Source of the DNA: a virus | IMG/VR virus record: IMGVR_UViG_3300017717_002521 | Location: 27,140 to 91,139 of that record | DNA length: 64,000 nt | Reading direction: 5' to 3' (one strand) | The notes under the pieces: model-generated | What the model saw: only the letters and a program-made list of their open reading frames with translations | Database searches by the model: none | Told to the model about the DNA's origin: nothing | Part shown: positions 1 through 7,837 of the stretch, piece by piece | Layout of the letters: every line of letters begins with the position of its first letter | Numbering within the stretch: position 1 is the stretch's first letter | Translations under genes and position numbers: made by a program

Positions 1-221
1 TAGCCGAAGATGATCCTTTTAAAGAATCTTTTCTTAAAATGAATGAAGCAGGTGTAGCTCAAGTAAGAATAGTACCTGCTACAGGAGCTGAAAGATTTTC
101 TCAATTTATTTACGATAAAGTAAATCCCTTTATAAAAGAAGAAACTCAAGGTAGAGTAAAAATATCAAAAGTAGAATTTAGAGAACACGGTAAAAACTCA
201 GCAATATATGAGCCTAGGTAG
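1..221 (+). CDS. queD: 6-carboxytetrahydropterin synthase, C-terminal part (gene starts before the window)
   Basis: QueD converts dihydroneopterin triphosphate to 6-carboxytetrahydropterin, the first committed step to 7-deazaguanines. The reading frame is open from base 3, so only the C-terminal ~72 residues are present. Visible family features are the PATGAERFSQFIYDKV helix, equivalent to the PTAENIA-type segment, and the terminal FREHGKNSAIYEP strand, which carries the catalytic Glu of the family. The internal Met at base 39 is not the true start. The end overlaps queE by 14 bases, so the two are translationally coupled. The fold is small and only its end is seen, but the context (queE, folE and queF nearby) makes the call firm. 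Confidence 0.85.
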   Translation, partial: AEDDPFKESFLKMNEAGVAQVRIVPATGAERFSQFIYDKVNPFIKEETQGRVKISKVEFREHGKNSAIYEPR

Positions 222-984
222 AATAGAAGACTACAATAAAAATTTACCAATAGTAGAAGTATATACTGCAGTACAATCGGAAGGTTCAAGACAAGGTTTT
301 CCTACTATTGTTATTAGAACTACTGGTTGCACTCATAGGTGTTACTTCGGTGAAGGTGGCTGGTGTGATAGCTGGTATACAAGTATTCATCCAGAAAAAG
401 GTAAGTTTAATTTTAATGACATTATTAAAGCATATGATGATAATCCTCATATATCAGAAATGATGTTAACTGGTGGTTCTCCTACTATGCATGGTAAACT
501 TGTAAATGAACTTACACATTTTGCTAATGAAAGAGATATCTTTATTACAATAGAGAATGAAGGTAGTCATTTTTTACCTACTGACTATCCTATAGATTTA
601 CTTTCTATTAGTCCTAAGTTTAGTAACTCTATTCCTCAACTAGGAGTAGAAACTCCTCAAGGTAAGATTGTAGATGAAAAAATGATTAAACAGCATAATA
701 AGTTTAGACTTAATAAAGATGCTATAAAAAAGTCAATAGAGTATCATAAGGATTATCATATTAAACCTGTATTAGATAAAGATTTAAGGATTTATGGTGA
801 AGTTTATAAATTCTTAGAAGAGTTAGAGATACCTAATGAAAAAGTTTGGTGTATGCCTGCAGGTGATGATAGAGAATCTTTAATGGAAAGCTACCCAGTT
901 GTTATGGACTTTGTTAGAGATAAAGGATATAGATTTACTGGTAGAGCACATATTATGGCGTTTAATACTGAAAGAGAAGTATAA
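208..984 (+). CDS. queE: 7-carboxy-7-deazaguanine synthase, radical SAM
   Basis: QueE turns 6-carboxytetrahydropterin into 7-carboxy-7-deazaguanine (CDG) using a [4Fe-4S] cluster and S-adenosylmethionine. It is 258 residues long. The N-terminal VYTAVQSEGSRQGFPTIVIR segment holds the substrate-binding QSEG. The cluster cysteines are C41, C45 and C53, spaced C-x3-C-x7-C rather than the textbook CxxxCxxC; QueE enzymes are known to vary here. LTGGSPT (~residues 90-96) is the SAM-binding glycine motif, followed by the IENEGS segment. It overlaps queD and is followed at once by a small ORF. A ferredoxin gene 600 bases downstream could supply electrons. The alternative, an anaerobic NrdG-like activase, is unlikely because of the queD/folE/queF context. 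Confidence 0.93.
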   Translation: MSLGRIEDYNKNLPIVEVYTAVQSEGSRQGFPTIVIRTTGCTHRCYFGEGGWCDSWYTSIHPEKGKFNFNDIIKAYDDNPHISEMMLTGGSPTMHGKLVNELTHFANERDIFITIENEGSHFLPTDYPIDLLSISPKFSNSIPQLGVETPQGKIVDEKMIKQHNKFRLNKDAIKKSIEYHKDYHIKPVLDKDLRIYGEVYKFLEELEIPNEKVWCMPAGDDRESLMESYPVVMDFVRDKGYRFTGRAHIMAFNTEREV

Positions 985-1155
985 ATGGAAGATACGTGGA
1001 ACGAAATAGAAGAGCATCTATCAGTTATACACGGTAATTTAGGTATATGCTGTCAGGAGTATTGCGATGCCCCTAATGCAATATACAGTTTAGAAAAATT
1101 AACAGAATTATTAATAAAAATTAGAGAAAAAGATGGCACAATACACGGTGATTAA
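985..1155 (+). CDS. small hypothetical protein, 56 aa
   Basis: Not recognised. It starts directly after the queE stop codon (TAA-ATG) and overlaps the next gene by 23 bases. The predicted protein is acidic and contains three cysteines (a CC pair plus one in QEYC), so metal binding is possible but unproven. The coding call rests on the tight packing and the open frame. Confidence 0.55.
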   Translation: MEDTWNEIEEHLSVIHGNLGICCQEYCDAPNAIYSLEKLTELLIKIREKDGTIHGD

Positions 1156-1345
1156 AATGCTTAAGAAGGAATTCGAAGCAAACAGAGAAAAAGCTTTACT
1201 CACACTAGAGTTACTAACTCAACATCCTGCTGGTATTGGTGATCACTCTACAGAGGATTTCTATAAAAATGCAACTGAAGCTATTGTAGCTTTGGCCGAG
1301 GCTGAAGACGTATTAGAGACCATAGAAAGACATTTTGCAGAATGA
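1133..1345 (+). CDS. small helical protein, 70 aa
   Basis: Not recognised. An acidic, apparently all-helical protein lying between queE and a ferredoxin. It starts inside the preceding small ORF and overlaps the next start by four bases (ATGA). No catalytic motif is visible. Tight coupling suggests it belongs to the same transcript as queD/queE. Confidence 0.7.
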   Translation: MAQYTVIKMLKKEFEANREKALLTLELLTQHPAGIGDHSTEDFYKNATEAIVALAEAEDVLETIERHFAE

Positions 1346-1584
1346 AACTACCAGTAATAAGAAAATTAAGTGAGTTCTCGTTAACTGAAATCAATAACTC
1401 AATTAAGTTATTAGAATCTATAACAGATTCAAGAGGAATTACTGAAAATGAGCTTGATGCATTAGGAGAAATTTTATCTAATCTTTATGGAGCTCAAAAC
1501 GTAAGAGAGTCTGTAATGAGAGGTTTAAAAAGAACTGATGCATTAAATAATTTTATGAAACGTGTAACATCAGTAGGTAAATGA
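1342..1584 (+). CDS. small helical protein, 80 aa
   Basis: Not recognised. Predicted helical with mixed charge and no cysteines. ATGA overlaps join it to the gene before and to the ferredoxin after, so it is translated as part of the queD-queE-ferredoxin string. Confidence 0.7.
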   Translation: MKLPVIRKLSEFSLTEINNSIKLLESITDSRGITENELDALGEILSNLYGAQNVRESVMRGLKRTDALNNFMKRVTSVGK

Positions 1585-1889
1585 GTTATATTATAGGTAA
1601 ACCATGTGAAGCAACTTGTGATACTGCCTGTGTAGCAGTTTGCCCAGTTAACTGTATACATGGTCCTATAGATATTGATGGAGCAGGTCAAGAAGTATCA
1701 GGTATGGAAATAGGTCCTACCGATATGCTTTACATCAATCCAGACGAATGTATTGACTGTGGAGCTTGTTTGCCGGAATGTCCAGTTGAAGCTATTTATG
1801 ATAGTGAAGAAGAGGCTATTGAAAAAGATGGTACTGACACATACGTAAAGAGAAATTATAACTTTTTTGGCTTACAATATAATGTATAA
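1581..1889 (+). CDS. 4Fe-4S dicluster ferredoxin
   Basis: A bacterial-type two-cluster ferredoxin of 102 residues. The N-terminal half has CEATCDTACVAVCPVNC, with extra or irregular Cys spacing like 7Fe/8Fe ferredoxins. The second half has the classical C-x2-C-x2-C-x3-CP set in CIDCGACLPECPVEAI. A ~25-residue C-terminal extension ends in FFGLQYNV. Its position four genes after queE suggests, as an inference, that it reduces the radical SAM cluster of QueE. A role in host energy metabolism or ribonucleotide reduction is the alternative. The stop codon overlaps the start of the next gene. Confidence 0.9.
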   Translation: MSYIIGKPCEATCDTACVAVCPVNCIHGPIDIDGAGQEVSGMEIGPTDMLYINPDECIDCGACLPECPVEAIYDSEEEAIEKDGTDTYVKRNYNFFGLQYNV

Positions 1890-2247
1890 GTATAAAGCAA
1901 AATTAGTAAGGGTTGTAGACGGCGACACTGCCGATGTTATGATAGACCTTGGGTTTAACGTTTGGACTAAACAAAGATTAAGGTTCAAAGGAGTTGATAC
2001 TTGGGAAAAAAGAACTCGAGATAAAGAAGAAAAAATAAGAGGTCTAGCTGCTACTGCATTTACTACAGAATATTTAGAAAAAAATAATGGACTGTTTACT
2101 ATTCAATCATATGGAGTGGGTAAATATGGAAGAGTATTAGCAGAAATTTTTATAGAAGGAGAAAAGAAATCTCTAAATGAGTTATTATTAGAAAATGGCC
2201 ACGCTTATGTCTACGATGGTGGCAAGAAAAAAGTATTTCAAGGATGA
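1882..2247 (+). CDS. staphylococcal-nuclease-like (thermonuclease fold) protein
   Basis: A 121-residue SNase domain protein using ATG at 1882; an in-frame TTG fifteen bases earlier lies inside the ferredoxin and is less likely. The active-site pattern is intact: VVDGDTADV (Asp), RLRFKGVDTWE (Arg, Asp, Glu) and GKYGRVLAEI (second Arg). Such enzymes cut DNA and RNA with Ca2+. No signal peptide is visible, so it acts in the cytoplasm if active. Possible jobs are host nucleic-acid breakdown or phage DNA metabolism; the sequence does not decide. Confidence 0.85.
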   Translation: MYKYKAKLVRVVDGDTADVMIDLGFNVWTKQRLRFKGVDTWEKRTRDKEEKIRGLAATAFTTEYLEKNNGLFTIQSYGVGKYGRVLAEIFIEGEKKSLNELLLENGHAYVYDGGKKKVFQG

Positions 2248-2357
2248 CAAAACCAGAAATAGTTCAACTTATAGAAGAAAAGCTACAAAAAGTTGAATGT
2301 TCGAATTCATTTCCTTACATTATTGATGAAAGGATATGGACAACTACTGTAGCCTAA
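2244..2357 (+). CDS. very small ORF, 37 aa
   Basis: Begins at the ATGA overlapping the nuclease stop codon and encodes a 37-residue peptide with one Cys. The only support for coding is the coupling overlap; it may not be translated. It ends 46 bases before the TonB-dependent receptor. Confidence 0.35.
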   Translation: MTKPEIVQLIEEKLQKVECSNSFPYIIDERIWTTTVA

Positions 2358-2403
2358 AATGTTATGTTAATGTTTAACCTTAATTTAATCTAAATCAACG
2401 AAA

Positions 2404-4878
2404 ATGAGAAAACTCGTTACAGTGCTGTTAATGTTTTTAGCAGTTGGAGCTTACGCTCAAGAAACGAGTACTGATTCTAAGACCATCTTAGATGTAAACT
2501 TAGAAGAAGTTGTTGTATCGTCTAGAGTTATTGATGTCGCAAAAGAAAGAGAGACACCAATTGCAGTTAGTACGATCTCAGCACAAGAAGTACTCCTTAA
2601 AGTAGGAAACCAAGAGTTTCCAGAAATTATGAACAAGACACCTGGAGTGTATGCTACTAAACAAGGAGGAGGATACGGTGATAGTCGTATTTCTTTAAGA
2701 GGTTTCGATCAGCGTAATACTTCTTTCCTTATTAACGGTCAACCCGTTAATGATATGGAAAATGGTTGGGTTTATTGGTCAAACTGGCAAGGATTGACAG
2801 ACGTGACGTCTAGCATCCAAATCCAACGTGGTCTTGGTGCCACATCGTTAGCAGTTCCTTCAGTCGGTGGAACTGTTTCTATTTTCACTAAGAGTGCAGA
2901 GAAAGCTCAAGGTGGGTCTATTACTCAAATGGTAGGTAACGACGGTTACATTAAAACAACCGCTCTTTACAATACTGGAGTAAATGACAAAGGATGGTCT
3001 TCTTCTTATTTATTGACTAAATGGTCTGGTAACGGATATATTTACAATACTTCAGGAGCTGGTTGGACTTATTTTGCATCTGTTGGTTACACACCAGAAG
3101 GTTCAAAACATAGCCTAAACTTATCAGTTTTAGGTGCTGGACAATGGCATCATCAAAGAGATGTTTGGGTATCTATTAGAGATTACCAGAACTTTGGTAA
3201 AGCCGGTATTGATCAGAGATGGAATACTAACGGTGGAACGTTAAATGGTAGTGAGTATAACTTACGTAGAAACTTCTACAATAAACCTCTTGCTACTCTA
3301 AACTGGGATTGGGATATTTCAGAAAACGTTCAATTAAATACATCTGTATACGGTTCAGCCGGAAGAGGTGGAGGAACAGGTCCTAGAGGTAGAAACTATT
3401 ATGAAGGATCTATCGATATGTTACCTTTCCGTAAGGATCTAACAGAACACTACCTAGAAGATGGTAAAGGAACTAGAAATGCTGATGGTACTATTAACTA
3501 TGACGCAGTAGTTGCTCATAACTCACAATACGAAGTAGGGTCTCATAATGATAAAGATTACGCTAGAAACGTATTAGTACGAAGAGCATCTATGAACTCT
3601 CATAACTGGATTGGAGCTATCTCTAAGCTTAATATCCAGAAAGGTAGTATGAGATATTCATTAGGATTAGATCTTAGGGATTACACAGGTTATCACTACA
3701 GAGCAATGAATGATCTATTAGGTCTTAATCAATATGCTTCTACTGGTAACCAAAACTTAAGTACTCAACTATATAATTCATCTGATTTAATATCAGCTAA
3801 CCCATTTAGAGGTACTAATATTGGTGATAATGAAGCAAAGATTGCTTATTATAATATTGGATTTGTAAAATGGGCTGGATTTAACGGATTAGTAGAATAT
3901 GCTGGTGATAAGATTACTGCAGTACTACAAGCCGGAGCATCTAACCAACAGTTCCAAAGAGAAGATAGATTTGCAAACGTAGATAATCCTATTTCTGATA
4001 AAGCTAACTTAGGTGGTGGATATCTTAAAGGAGGATTAAACTATAACTTTACTGAAAAATCTAACGTATTTGTAAACGCTGGATTTATTGACCGTCAGCC
4101 TTTATTTGACGCAGTATTCCCTAACTTTGGAAATGACGTTAATCCAGACCTACAAAATGAACGTATCGAATCATTTGAGATTGGGTATGGTTATATAGGT
4201 AAGAGATTAAGACTAAATGTTAATGCATATAACACTAACTGGGGTAATAGATTTGTTTCTAGAAGTTTATCTAACCAACAAGGTGTAGATGGTACAGCTC
4301 AGTTTAGAAATATTGATGTAACACATAAAGGTTTCGAAGCTGAAGGTACTTACACAGTAGGAGGTACTAAGCTTAGAGGTATGCTATCTATTGGGGATTG
4401 GACTTATACTAAAGACTTTGAAGCAGAGTTATTTGATGAGAATCAACAATCTATCGGTACTGGTAAACTTTACTTAAAAGGAGCTAAAGTAGGAGATGCT
4501 GCACAAACTACAGCATTATTAGGTATTGATCAGAAGATTGGGTCGAACATTAGAGTTGATCTAGATTACAGATTTGTAGATAACCTATACGCTGACTATA
4601 GTATTACTGATTCAGCTTTTACTTCTCCTGATAATGATGGAGCGTTAAAACTACCTTCATTCGGTTTATTAGATTTAGGAGCTACATTTTATGCTAATAA
4701 TGGATGGTCGTTAAGAGCGAATATTAATAACTTATTAGATGAAACTTATATTGCAGAGTCTAATAGTAATATTCATACAGATGCTGATTCCACTACTTGG
4801 AACGGTGTTGATGTTAGAAATAGTGTTTGGTTCGGCTTCGGTAGAACTTGGAACGTTTCTCTCAAATATAAATTTTAA
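2404..4878 (+). CDS. TonB-dependent outer-membrane receptor
   Basis: A complete 824-residue TonB-dependent receptor, a class that imports siderophores, vitamins or glycans across the outer membrane. The Sec signal is MRKLVTVLLMFLAVGAYAQ. A TonB-box-like segment LEEVVVSSRVI (~residues 34-44) precedes a plug domain (~residues 50-170) with RISLRGFDQRN and GLGATSLAVPSVGGTV. The rest is an aromatic-rich 22-strand-type barrel ending in WNVSLKYKF with the C-terminal Phe needed for outer-membrane insertion. There is no carboxypeptidase-like N-terminal domain and no adjacent SusD. No truncation is seen, so it could be functional. Such receptors are typical host genes, and its Arg codon use (several CGT codons early on) looks somewhat more host-like than its AGA-rich neighbours. 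A strong terminator follows. Confidence 0.95.
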   Translation: MRKLVTVLLMFLAVGAYAQETSTDSKTILDVNLEEVVVSSRVIDVAKERETPIAVSTISAQEVLLKVGNQEFPEIMNKTPGVYATKQGGGYGDSRISLRGFDQRNTSFLINGQPVNDMENGWVYWSNWQGLTDVTSSIQIQRGLGATSLAVPSVGGTVSIFTKSAEKAQGGSITQMVGNDGYIKTTALYNTGVNDKGWSSSYLLTKWSGNGYIYNTSGAGWTYFASVGYTPEGSKHSLNLSVLGAGQWHHQRDVWVSIRDYQNFGKAGIDQRWNTNGGTLNGSEYNLRRNFYNKPLATLNWDWDISENVQLNTSVYGSAGRGGGTGPRGRNYYEGSIDMLPFRKDLTEHYLEDGKGTRNADGTINYDAVVAHNSQYEVGSHNDKDYARNVLVRRASMNSHNWIGAISKLNIQKGSMRYSLGLDLRDYTGYHYRAMNDLLGLNQYASTGNQNLSTQLYNSSDLISANPFRGTNIGDNEAKIAYYNIGFVKWAGFNGLVEYAGDKITAVLQAGASNQQFQREDRFANVDNPISDKANLGGGYLKGGLNYNFTEKSNVFVNAGFIDRQPLFDAVFPNFGNDVNPDLQNERIESFEIGYGYIGKRLRLNVNAYNTNWGNRFVSRSLSNQQGVDGTAQFRNIDVTHKGFEAEGTYTVGGTKLRGMLSIGDWTYTKDFEAELFDENQQSIGTGKLYLKGAKVGDAAQTTALLGIDQKIGSNIRVDLDYRFVDNLYADYSITDSAFTSPDNDGALKLPSFGLLDLGATFYANNGWSLRANINNLLDETYIAESNSNIHTDADSTTWNGVDVRNSVWFGFGRTWNVSLKYKF

Positions 4879-4880
4879 TT

Positions 4881-4908
4881 AAAGGGGGCTTCGGCCCCTT
4901 TTTTTTTC
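4881..4908 (+). terminator. rho-independent terminator after the TonB receptor
   Basis: A GC-rich stem, AAAGGGGGC, with a TTCG tetraloop and GCCCCTTT on the other arm, is followed by a run of about nine T. It sits three bases after the receptor stop codon and isolates that gene from downstream transcription. Confidence 0.93.
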
Positions 4909-4912
4909 TTAT

Positions 4913-5158
4913 ATGGATTGGGATATAGTATTTACGTTTATAATAGTAGGAACGGTTTTATTCTTCTATCAATTTGGACAAGATATTTTTGAGAAAAGTA
5001 AAATGTTCAAACGTCATAAAGCTAAAGGAGAAGATAGATGGAAATGGGCAACTACCCCGCCTTATTTTACTTTTAAAAAAATTTTATATTGGGTATTTCT
5101 AGCTATAGTTTTAACAGTTACCCTATACTTAGGGTTTAAAATAGAAACAGAATTTTAA
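4913..5158 (+). CDS. small membrane protein, 81 aa
   Basis: Not recognised. Two hydrophobic helices (about residues 5-20 and 58-75) flank a basic, aromatic loop containing GEDRWKWATTPPYF. It starts just after the terminator T-run and ends exactly where the S1/P1 nuclease gene begins. Confidence 0.7.
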   Translation: MDWDIVFTFIIVGTVLFFYQFGQDIFEKSKMFKRHKAKGEDRWKWATTPPYFTFKKILYWVFLAIVLTVTLYLGFKIETEF

Positions 5159-5950
5159 ATGAAAAAATTAAATTTTGCAGATTGGGTAGGAATGGGTTTT
5201 ATTATTATAATGATAATAGTATTTCTTCTTATACCTTCTCCCGCCAAAGCAGATTGGGGTAAAACAGGACATAGGGTTATAGGACAAATAGCACAAGATA
5301 ACTTAACTCCCAAAGCCCAAAAAGAAATATCAGATTTACTATACGGCGAAACATTAGCTACAGTTAGTACATGGGCAGACGAGATTAGATCTGACTCTTC
5401 TTATGACAGTTACAAAGTATGGCATTACGTTAATATGCCTTTAGATAAAAAATATGAAGAAGTAGAACATACTCAAGACAATGTAGTTATAGGTATTCAA
5501 AAATGTATAGCAGTTTTAAAAGATAATTCAGCAAGTAAAGAAGAAAAAATTTTTCATTTACGATTTTTAGTACATTTAGTTGGTGATATTCATCAACCTT
5601 TACACGTAGGTAGAGCAGAAGACTACGGCGGAAATAAAATATATGTAGAGTTTTTTAAAGACGGAACTAATATACATAGAGTATGGGATACCGATATGAT
5701 TGAAAACTTTAATATGAGTTATACTGAAATATCCGAATATCTACAGTCATATAAAAAACAAGATTTTGCTCAAGGAGACGCAATATGCTGGGCGAACGAA
5801 TCTCAACAAATAGTTAAGAAAGTTTATGAAATAGAAGTTGGAGAACAGCTTTCATATTCTTATATTTACAGTAACTTCTATATAGTAAAAGATAGGTTAT
5901 ATAGAGCAGGTATCAGATTAGCTAATTTATTAAACTCAATATATGTCTAA
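5159..5950 (+). CDS. secreted S1/P1-type nuclease
   Basis: A zinc-dependent nuclease of the S1/P1 family, which degrades single-stranded DNA and RNA to 5'-nucleotides outside the cytoplasm; 263 residues. A long N-terminal hydrophobic signal (residues ~10-31, ending SPAKA) precedes W33, the residue whose amino group and carbonyl bind zinc in this family, and GHRVIGQIA with H38. Other zinc ligands are in VSTWADEI, HYVN, LVGDIHQPLHVG, GGN and IHRVWDTDMI. All key positions look intact. Phages rarely carry this family; it may scavenge nucleotides in the periplasm or after lysis, or attack incoming foreign DNA (inference). Confidence 0.93.
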   Translation: MKKLNFADWVGMGFIIIMIIVFLLIPSPAKADWGKTGHRVIGQIAQDNLTPKAQKEISDLLYGETLATVSTWADEIRSDSSYDSYKVWHYVNMPLDKKYEEVEHTQDNVVIGIQKCIAVLKDNSASKEEKIFHLRFLVHLVGDIHQPLHVGRAEDYGGNKIYVEFFKDGTNIHRVWDTDMIENFNMSYTEISEYLQSYKKQDFAQGDAICWANESQQIVKKVYEIEVGEQLSYSYIYSNFYIVKDRLYRAGIRLANLLNSIYV

Positions 5951-6161
5951 AGAACTACTTTACAAGATTTTCGTTGTCTTCATCGGTACAGGTTGCATGA
6001 TGGTCGGACCATTTTTCGTTAACTTCCTACTAGGTAAAATATTATCTGTTATTGGGTTAGCATTACTAACAGTTCAAACTCAAAGAACTAAATCTTATAA
6101 TCTATCTCTACTTAATGTAGTAGGTATATGCGGTTACCTATATAGCATCTTTACTCAATGA
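5943..6161 (+). CDS. small membrane protein, 72 aa
   Basis: Not recognised. Two to three transmembrane helices cover most of the protein (residues ~8-42 and ~55-70), with a short polar loop TQRTKSYN. It overlaps the nuclease gene by eight bases and the next gene by four. A distant likeness to the C-terminal part of the membrane protein at 11940 (short helices ending in GYxLYxI) is visible. Confidence 0.7.
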   Translation: MSKELLYKIFVVFIGTGCMMVGPFFVNFLLGKILSVIGLALLTVQTQRTKSYNLSLLNVVGICGYLYSIFTQ

Positions 6162-6691
6162 GCAAGTTAATTAATTTATTTGGAGGCCCCGGAATAGGAA
6201 AAAGTGGAATTGCAGCAGGTTTAACATATGAATTAAAAAGGAAGCATATAAGTTGTAACAACCCTTATGAGTTCCCTAAAAAACTGGCATGGGATAAAAA
6301 CTATCCAGCTATACAAGATCAGTTATATGTATTTGCTAATCAACATAGAGGTATAGCAGAGTGTTACAATAAAGTAGACTATATTATCATTGACTCTCCC
6401 GTAATGTTTTCTACTATCTATCATAGCTACTATACAAAAGGATACCCAGCAGAAAACTATGGACAATCGTTTCATAATATGGTAGTTGATCTTCATAATA
6501 CTTACGATAATCTTAACATACTACTAAAGAGATCGAATACAGAGATTAATGAAGCAGAAAGATTTCAAGATCTTAAACAATCTATAGAGATTGATGAATT
6601 ATGTAAAGCTAAGTTAGAGGAACATAATTTACCGTACGTTGAAATAGAGGTAAATGATGATACAGTAAATGAAATATTAAAATTGTTATAA
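6158..6691 (+). CDS. P-loop NTPase, kinase-like
   Basis: A 177-residue AAA/P-loop protein. Walker A is GGPGIGKS (residues 9-16) and a Walker-B-like strand is YIIIDSPV. The small size and central lid-like region suggest a nucleotide or small-molecule kinase or a generic phage ATPase rather than a helicase. It is coupled by ATGA overlaps to the genes on both sides; the phosphoribosyltransferase directly downstream hints at a nucleotide-metabolism role. Confidence 0.75.
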   Translation: MSKLINLFGGPGIGKSGIAAGLTYELKRKHISCNNPYEFPKKLAWDKNYPAIQDQLYVFANQHRGIAECYNKVDYIIIDSPVMFSTIYHSYYTKGYPAENYGQSFHNMVVDLHNTYDNLNILLKRSNTEINEAERFQDLKQSIEIDELCKAKLEEHNLPYVEIEVNDDTVNEILKLL

Positions 6692-7110
6692 TGGAAAAAA
6701 ATAAGTTATATTTAAGTTGGAAATGGGTAGACGATCAAATTAATAAAATAGGAGATAAACTTGAAAGTATAGATTTAGAATTTGTATCTGGTATACCCAG
6801 AGGAGGATTAATACCTGCAGTTATGATGTCACATGCATACGGTATTAAGTATATTAGCTACTCTTCAGCTAAAATGCTACCATTAGAATTAAGAAAGAAA
6901 ACCATAGTAATAGATGATATATCAGATACTGGGTTGACTATGTCTGAAGCTGATAAATTAAAATTTATTACATCTAGTCTCACCACAAGAGTAGGTACTA
7001 AAACGTTGCCTAGGCTTACGGGTGAATTGATAAGTGACGATCGCTGGTTAGTATTTCCTTGGGAAACTTTAGATAGTATTCCTGTTCAAGATTATTTGAT
7101 GAATTCATAA
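6691..7110 (+). CDS. phosphoribosyltransferase (Gpt-like)
   Basis: A 139-residue type I phosphoribosyltransferase, which joins a base to PRPP. Visible parts are SGIPRGGLIPAVMM, containing the PP-binding loop, the PRPP-binding motif IVIDDISDTG, and a VFPWE ending typical of xanthine/guanine phosphoribosyltransferases. It lacks any membrane segment. It could salvage purines for phage DNA synthesis; the substrate cannot be told from sequence. Confidence 0.85.
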   Translation: MEKNKLYLSWKWVDDQINKIGDKLESIDLEFVSGIPRGGLIPAVMMSHAYGIKYISYSSAKMLPLELRKKTIVIDDISDTGLTMSEADKLKFITSSLTTRVGTKTLPRLTGELISDDRWLVFPWETLDSIPVQDYLMNS

Positions 7111-7116
7111 TGAATA

Positions 7117-7836
7117 ATGAAAAATGCTGTAGTAGTTGTTGATATTAAACAGAAAGGCATACATTCTCTTTTACAGTATAACATAAATGCACTTAAACAA
7201 TATAGTCAACGAACCAGATCTGAATTAATTATTATCAGTTCTAAAATACTTGACCAGAAGTATAATCTTCATAAACAAGCTCCATATCCGTATCTTAGGT
7301 TTGAAAAAAATCAAATTTACCGTCTTTTCAAAGAATATGATCGAATATTAAGATTGGACAGTGATACTATGATAATGCAGAACTGCCCTAATTATTTTGA
7401 TTTAGATCCTAAGAATATGTATGTCACAAGAGAAGATGTTGGAAGTAGAAAAGAACCTAGGTTAAGACAAATAAAAACTATACAATCACAACTGGGTACT
7501 GTAGAAGGCTGGAATAGTTTCTACTTTAATAGCGGTGTCATATTAGCTTCTAGCATACATAAAGAAGCATTTAATTTAGATAATGTTGACCTGTCAAAAG
7601 TAAAAGGTGGACTTCAAGAACAAACGGTTCTTAACTGGCTTACTTTTAAATTAAAATTAAGTATCGTAGATTTAGGTCCTTATTTTAATTTTATTGAATT
7701 TTTTGAAACTGAAAATTTCGGTTTAAGAAAAAACTCCAATATAATACATTATGCTGGTAAAACAAACGATAAAAAAGTAAAAGATTTAAAAAGAGATATA
7801 ACCAACTTTAACAGTAAAAATAAAGAATTAATTTAA
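7117..7836 (+). CDS. glycosyltransferase, GT8-like
   Basis: A 239-residue GT-A fold enzyme. It has RILRLDSDTMI, the metal-binding DxD motif, then FYFNSGVILAS and QEQTVLNWL, with IIHYAGKT near the end, a layout seen in GT8-type transferases. The acceptor is unknown. It is one of two glycan-modifying genes here, followed by a sulfotransferase, away from the main glycan locus at 37-51 kb. Confidence 0.8.
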   Translation: MKNAVVVVDIKQKGIHSLLQYNINALKQYSQRTRSELIIISSKILDQKYNLHKQAPYPYLRFEKNQIYRLFKEYDRILRLDSDTMIMQNCPNYFDLDPKNMYVTREDVGSRKEPRLRQIKTIQSQLGTVEGWNSFYFNSGVILASSIHKEAFNLDNVDLSKVKGGLQEQTVLNWLTFKLKLSIVDLGPYFNFIEFFETENFGLRKNSNIIHYAGKTNDKKVKDLKRDITNFNSKNKELI

Positions 7837-7837
7837 A

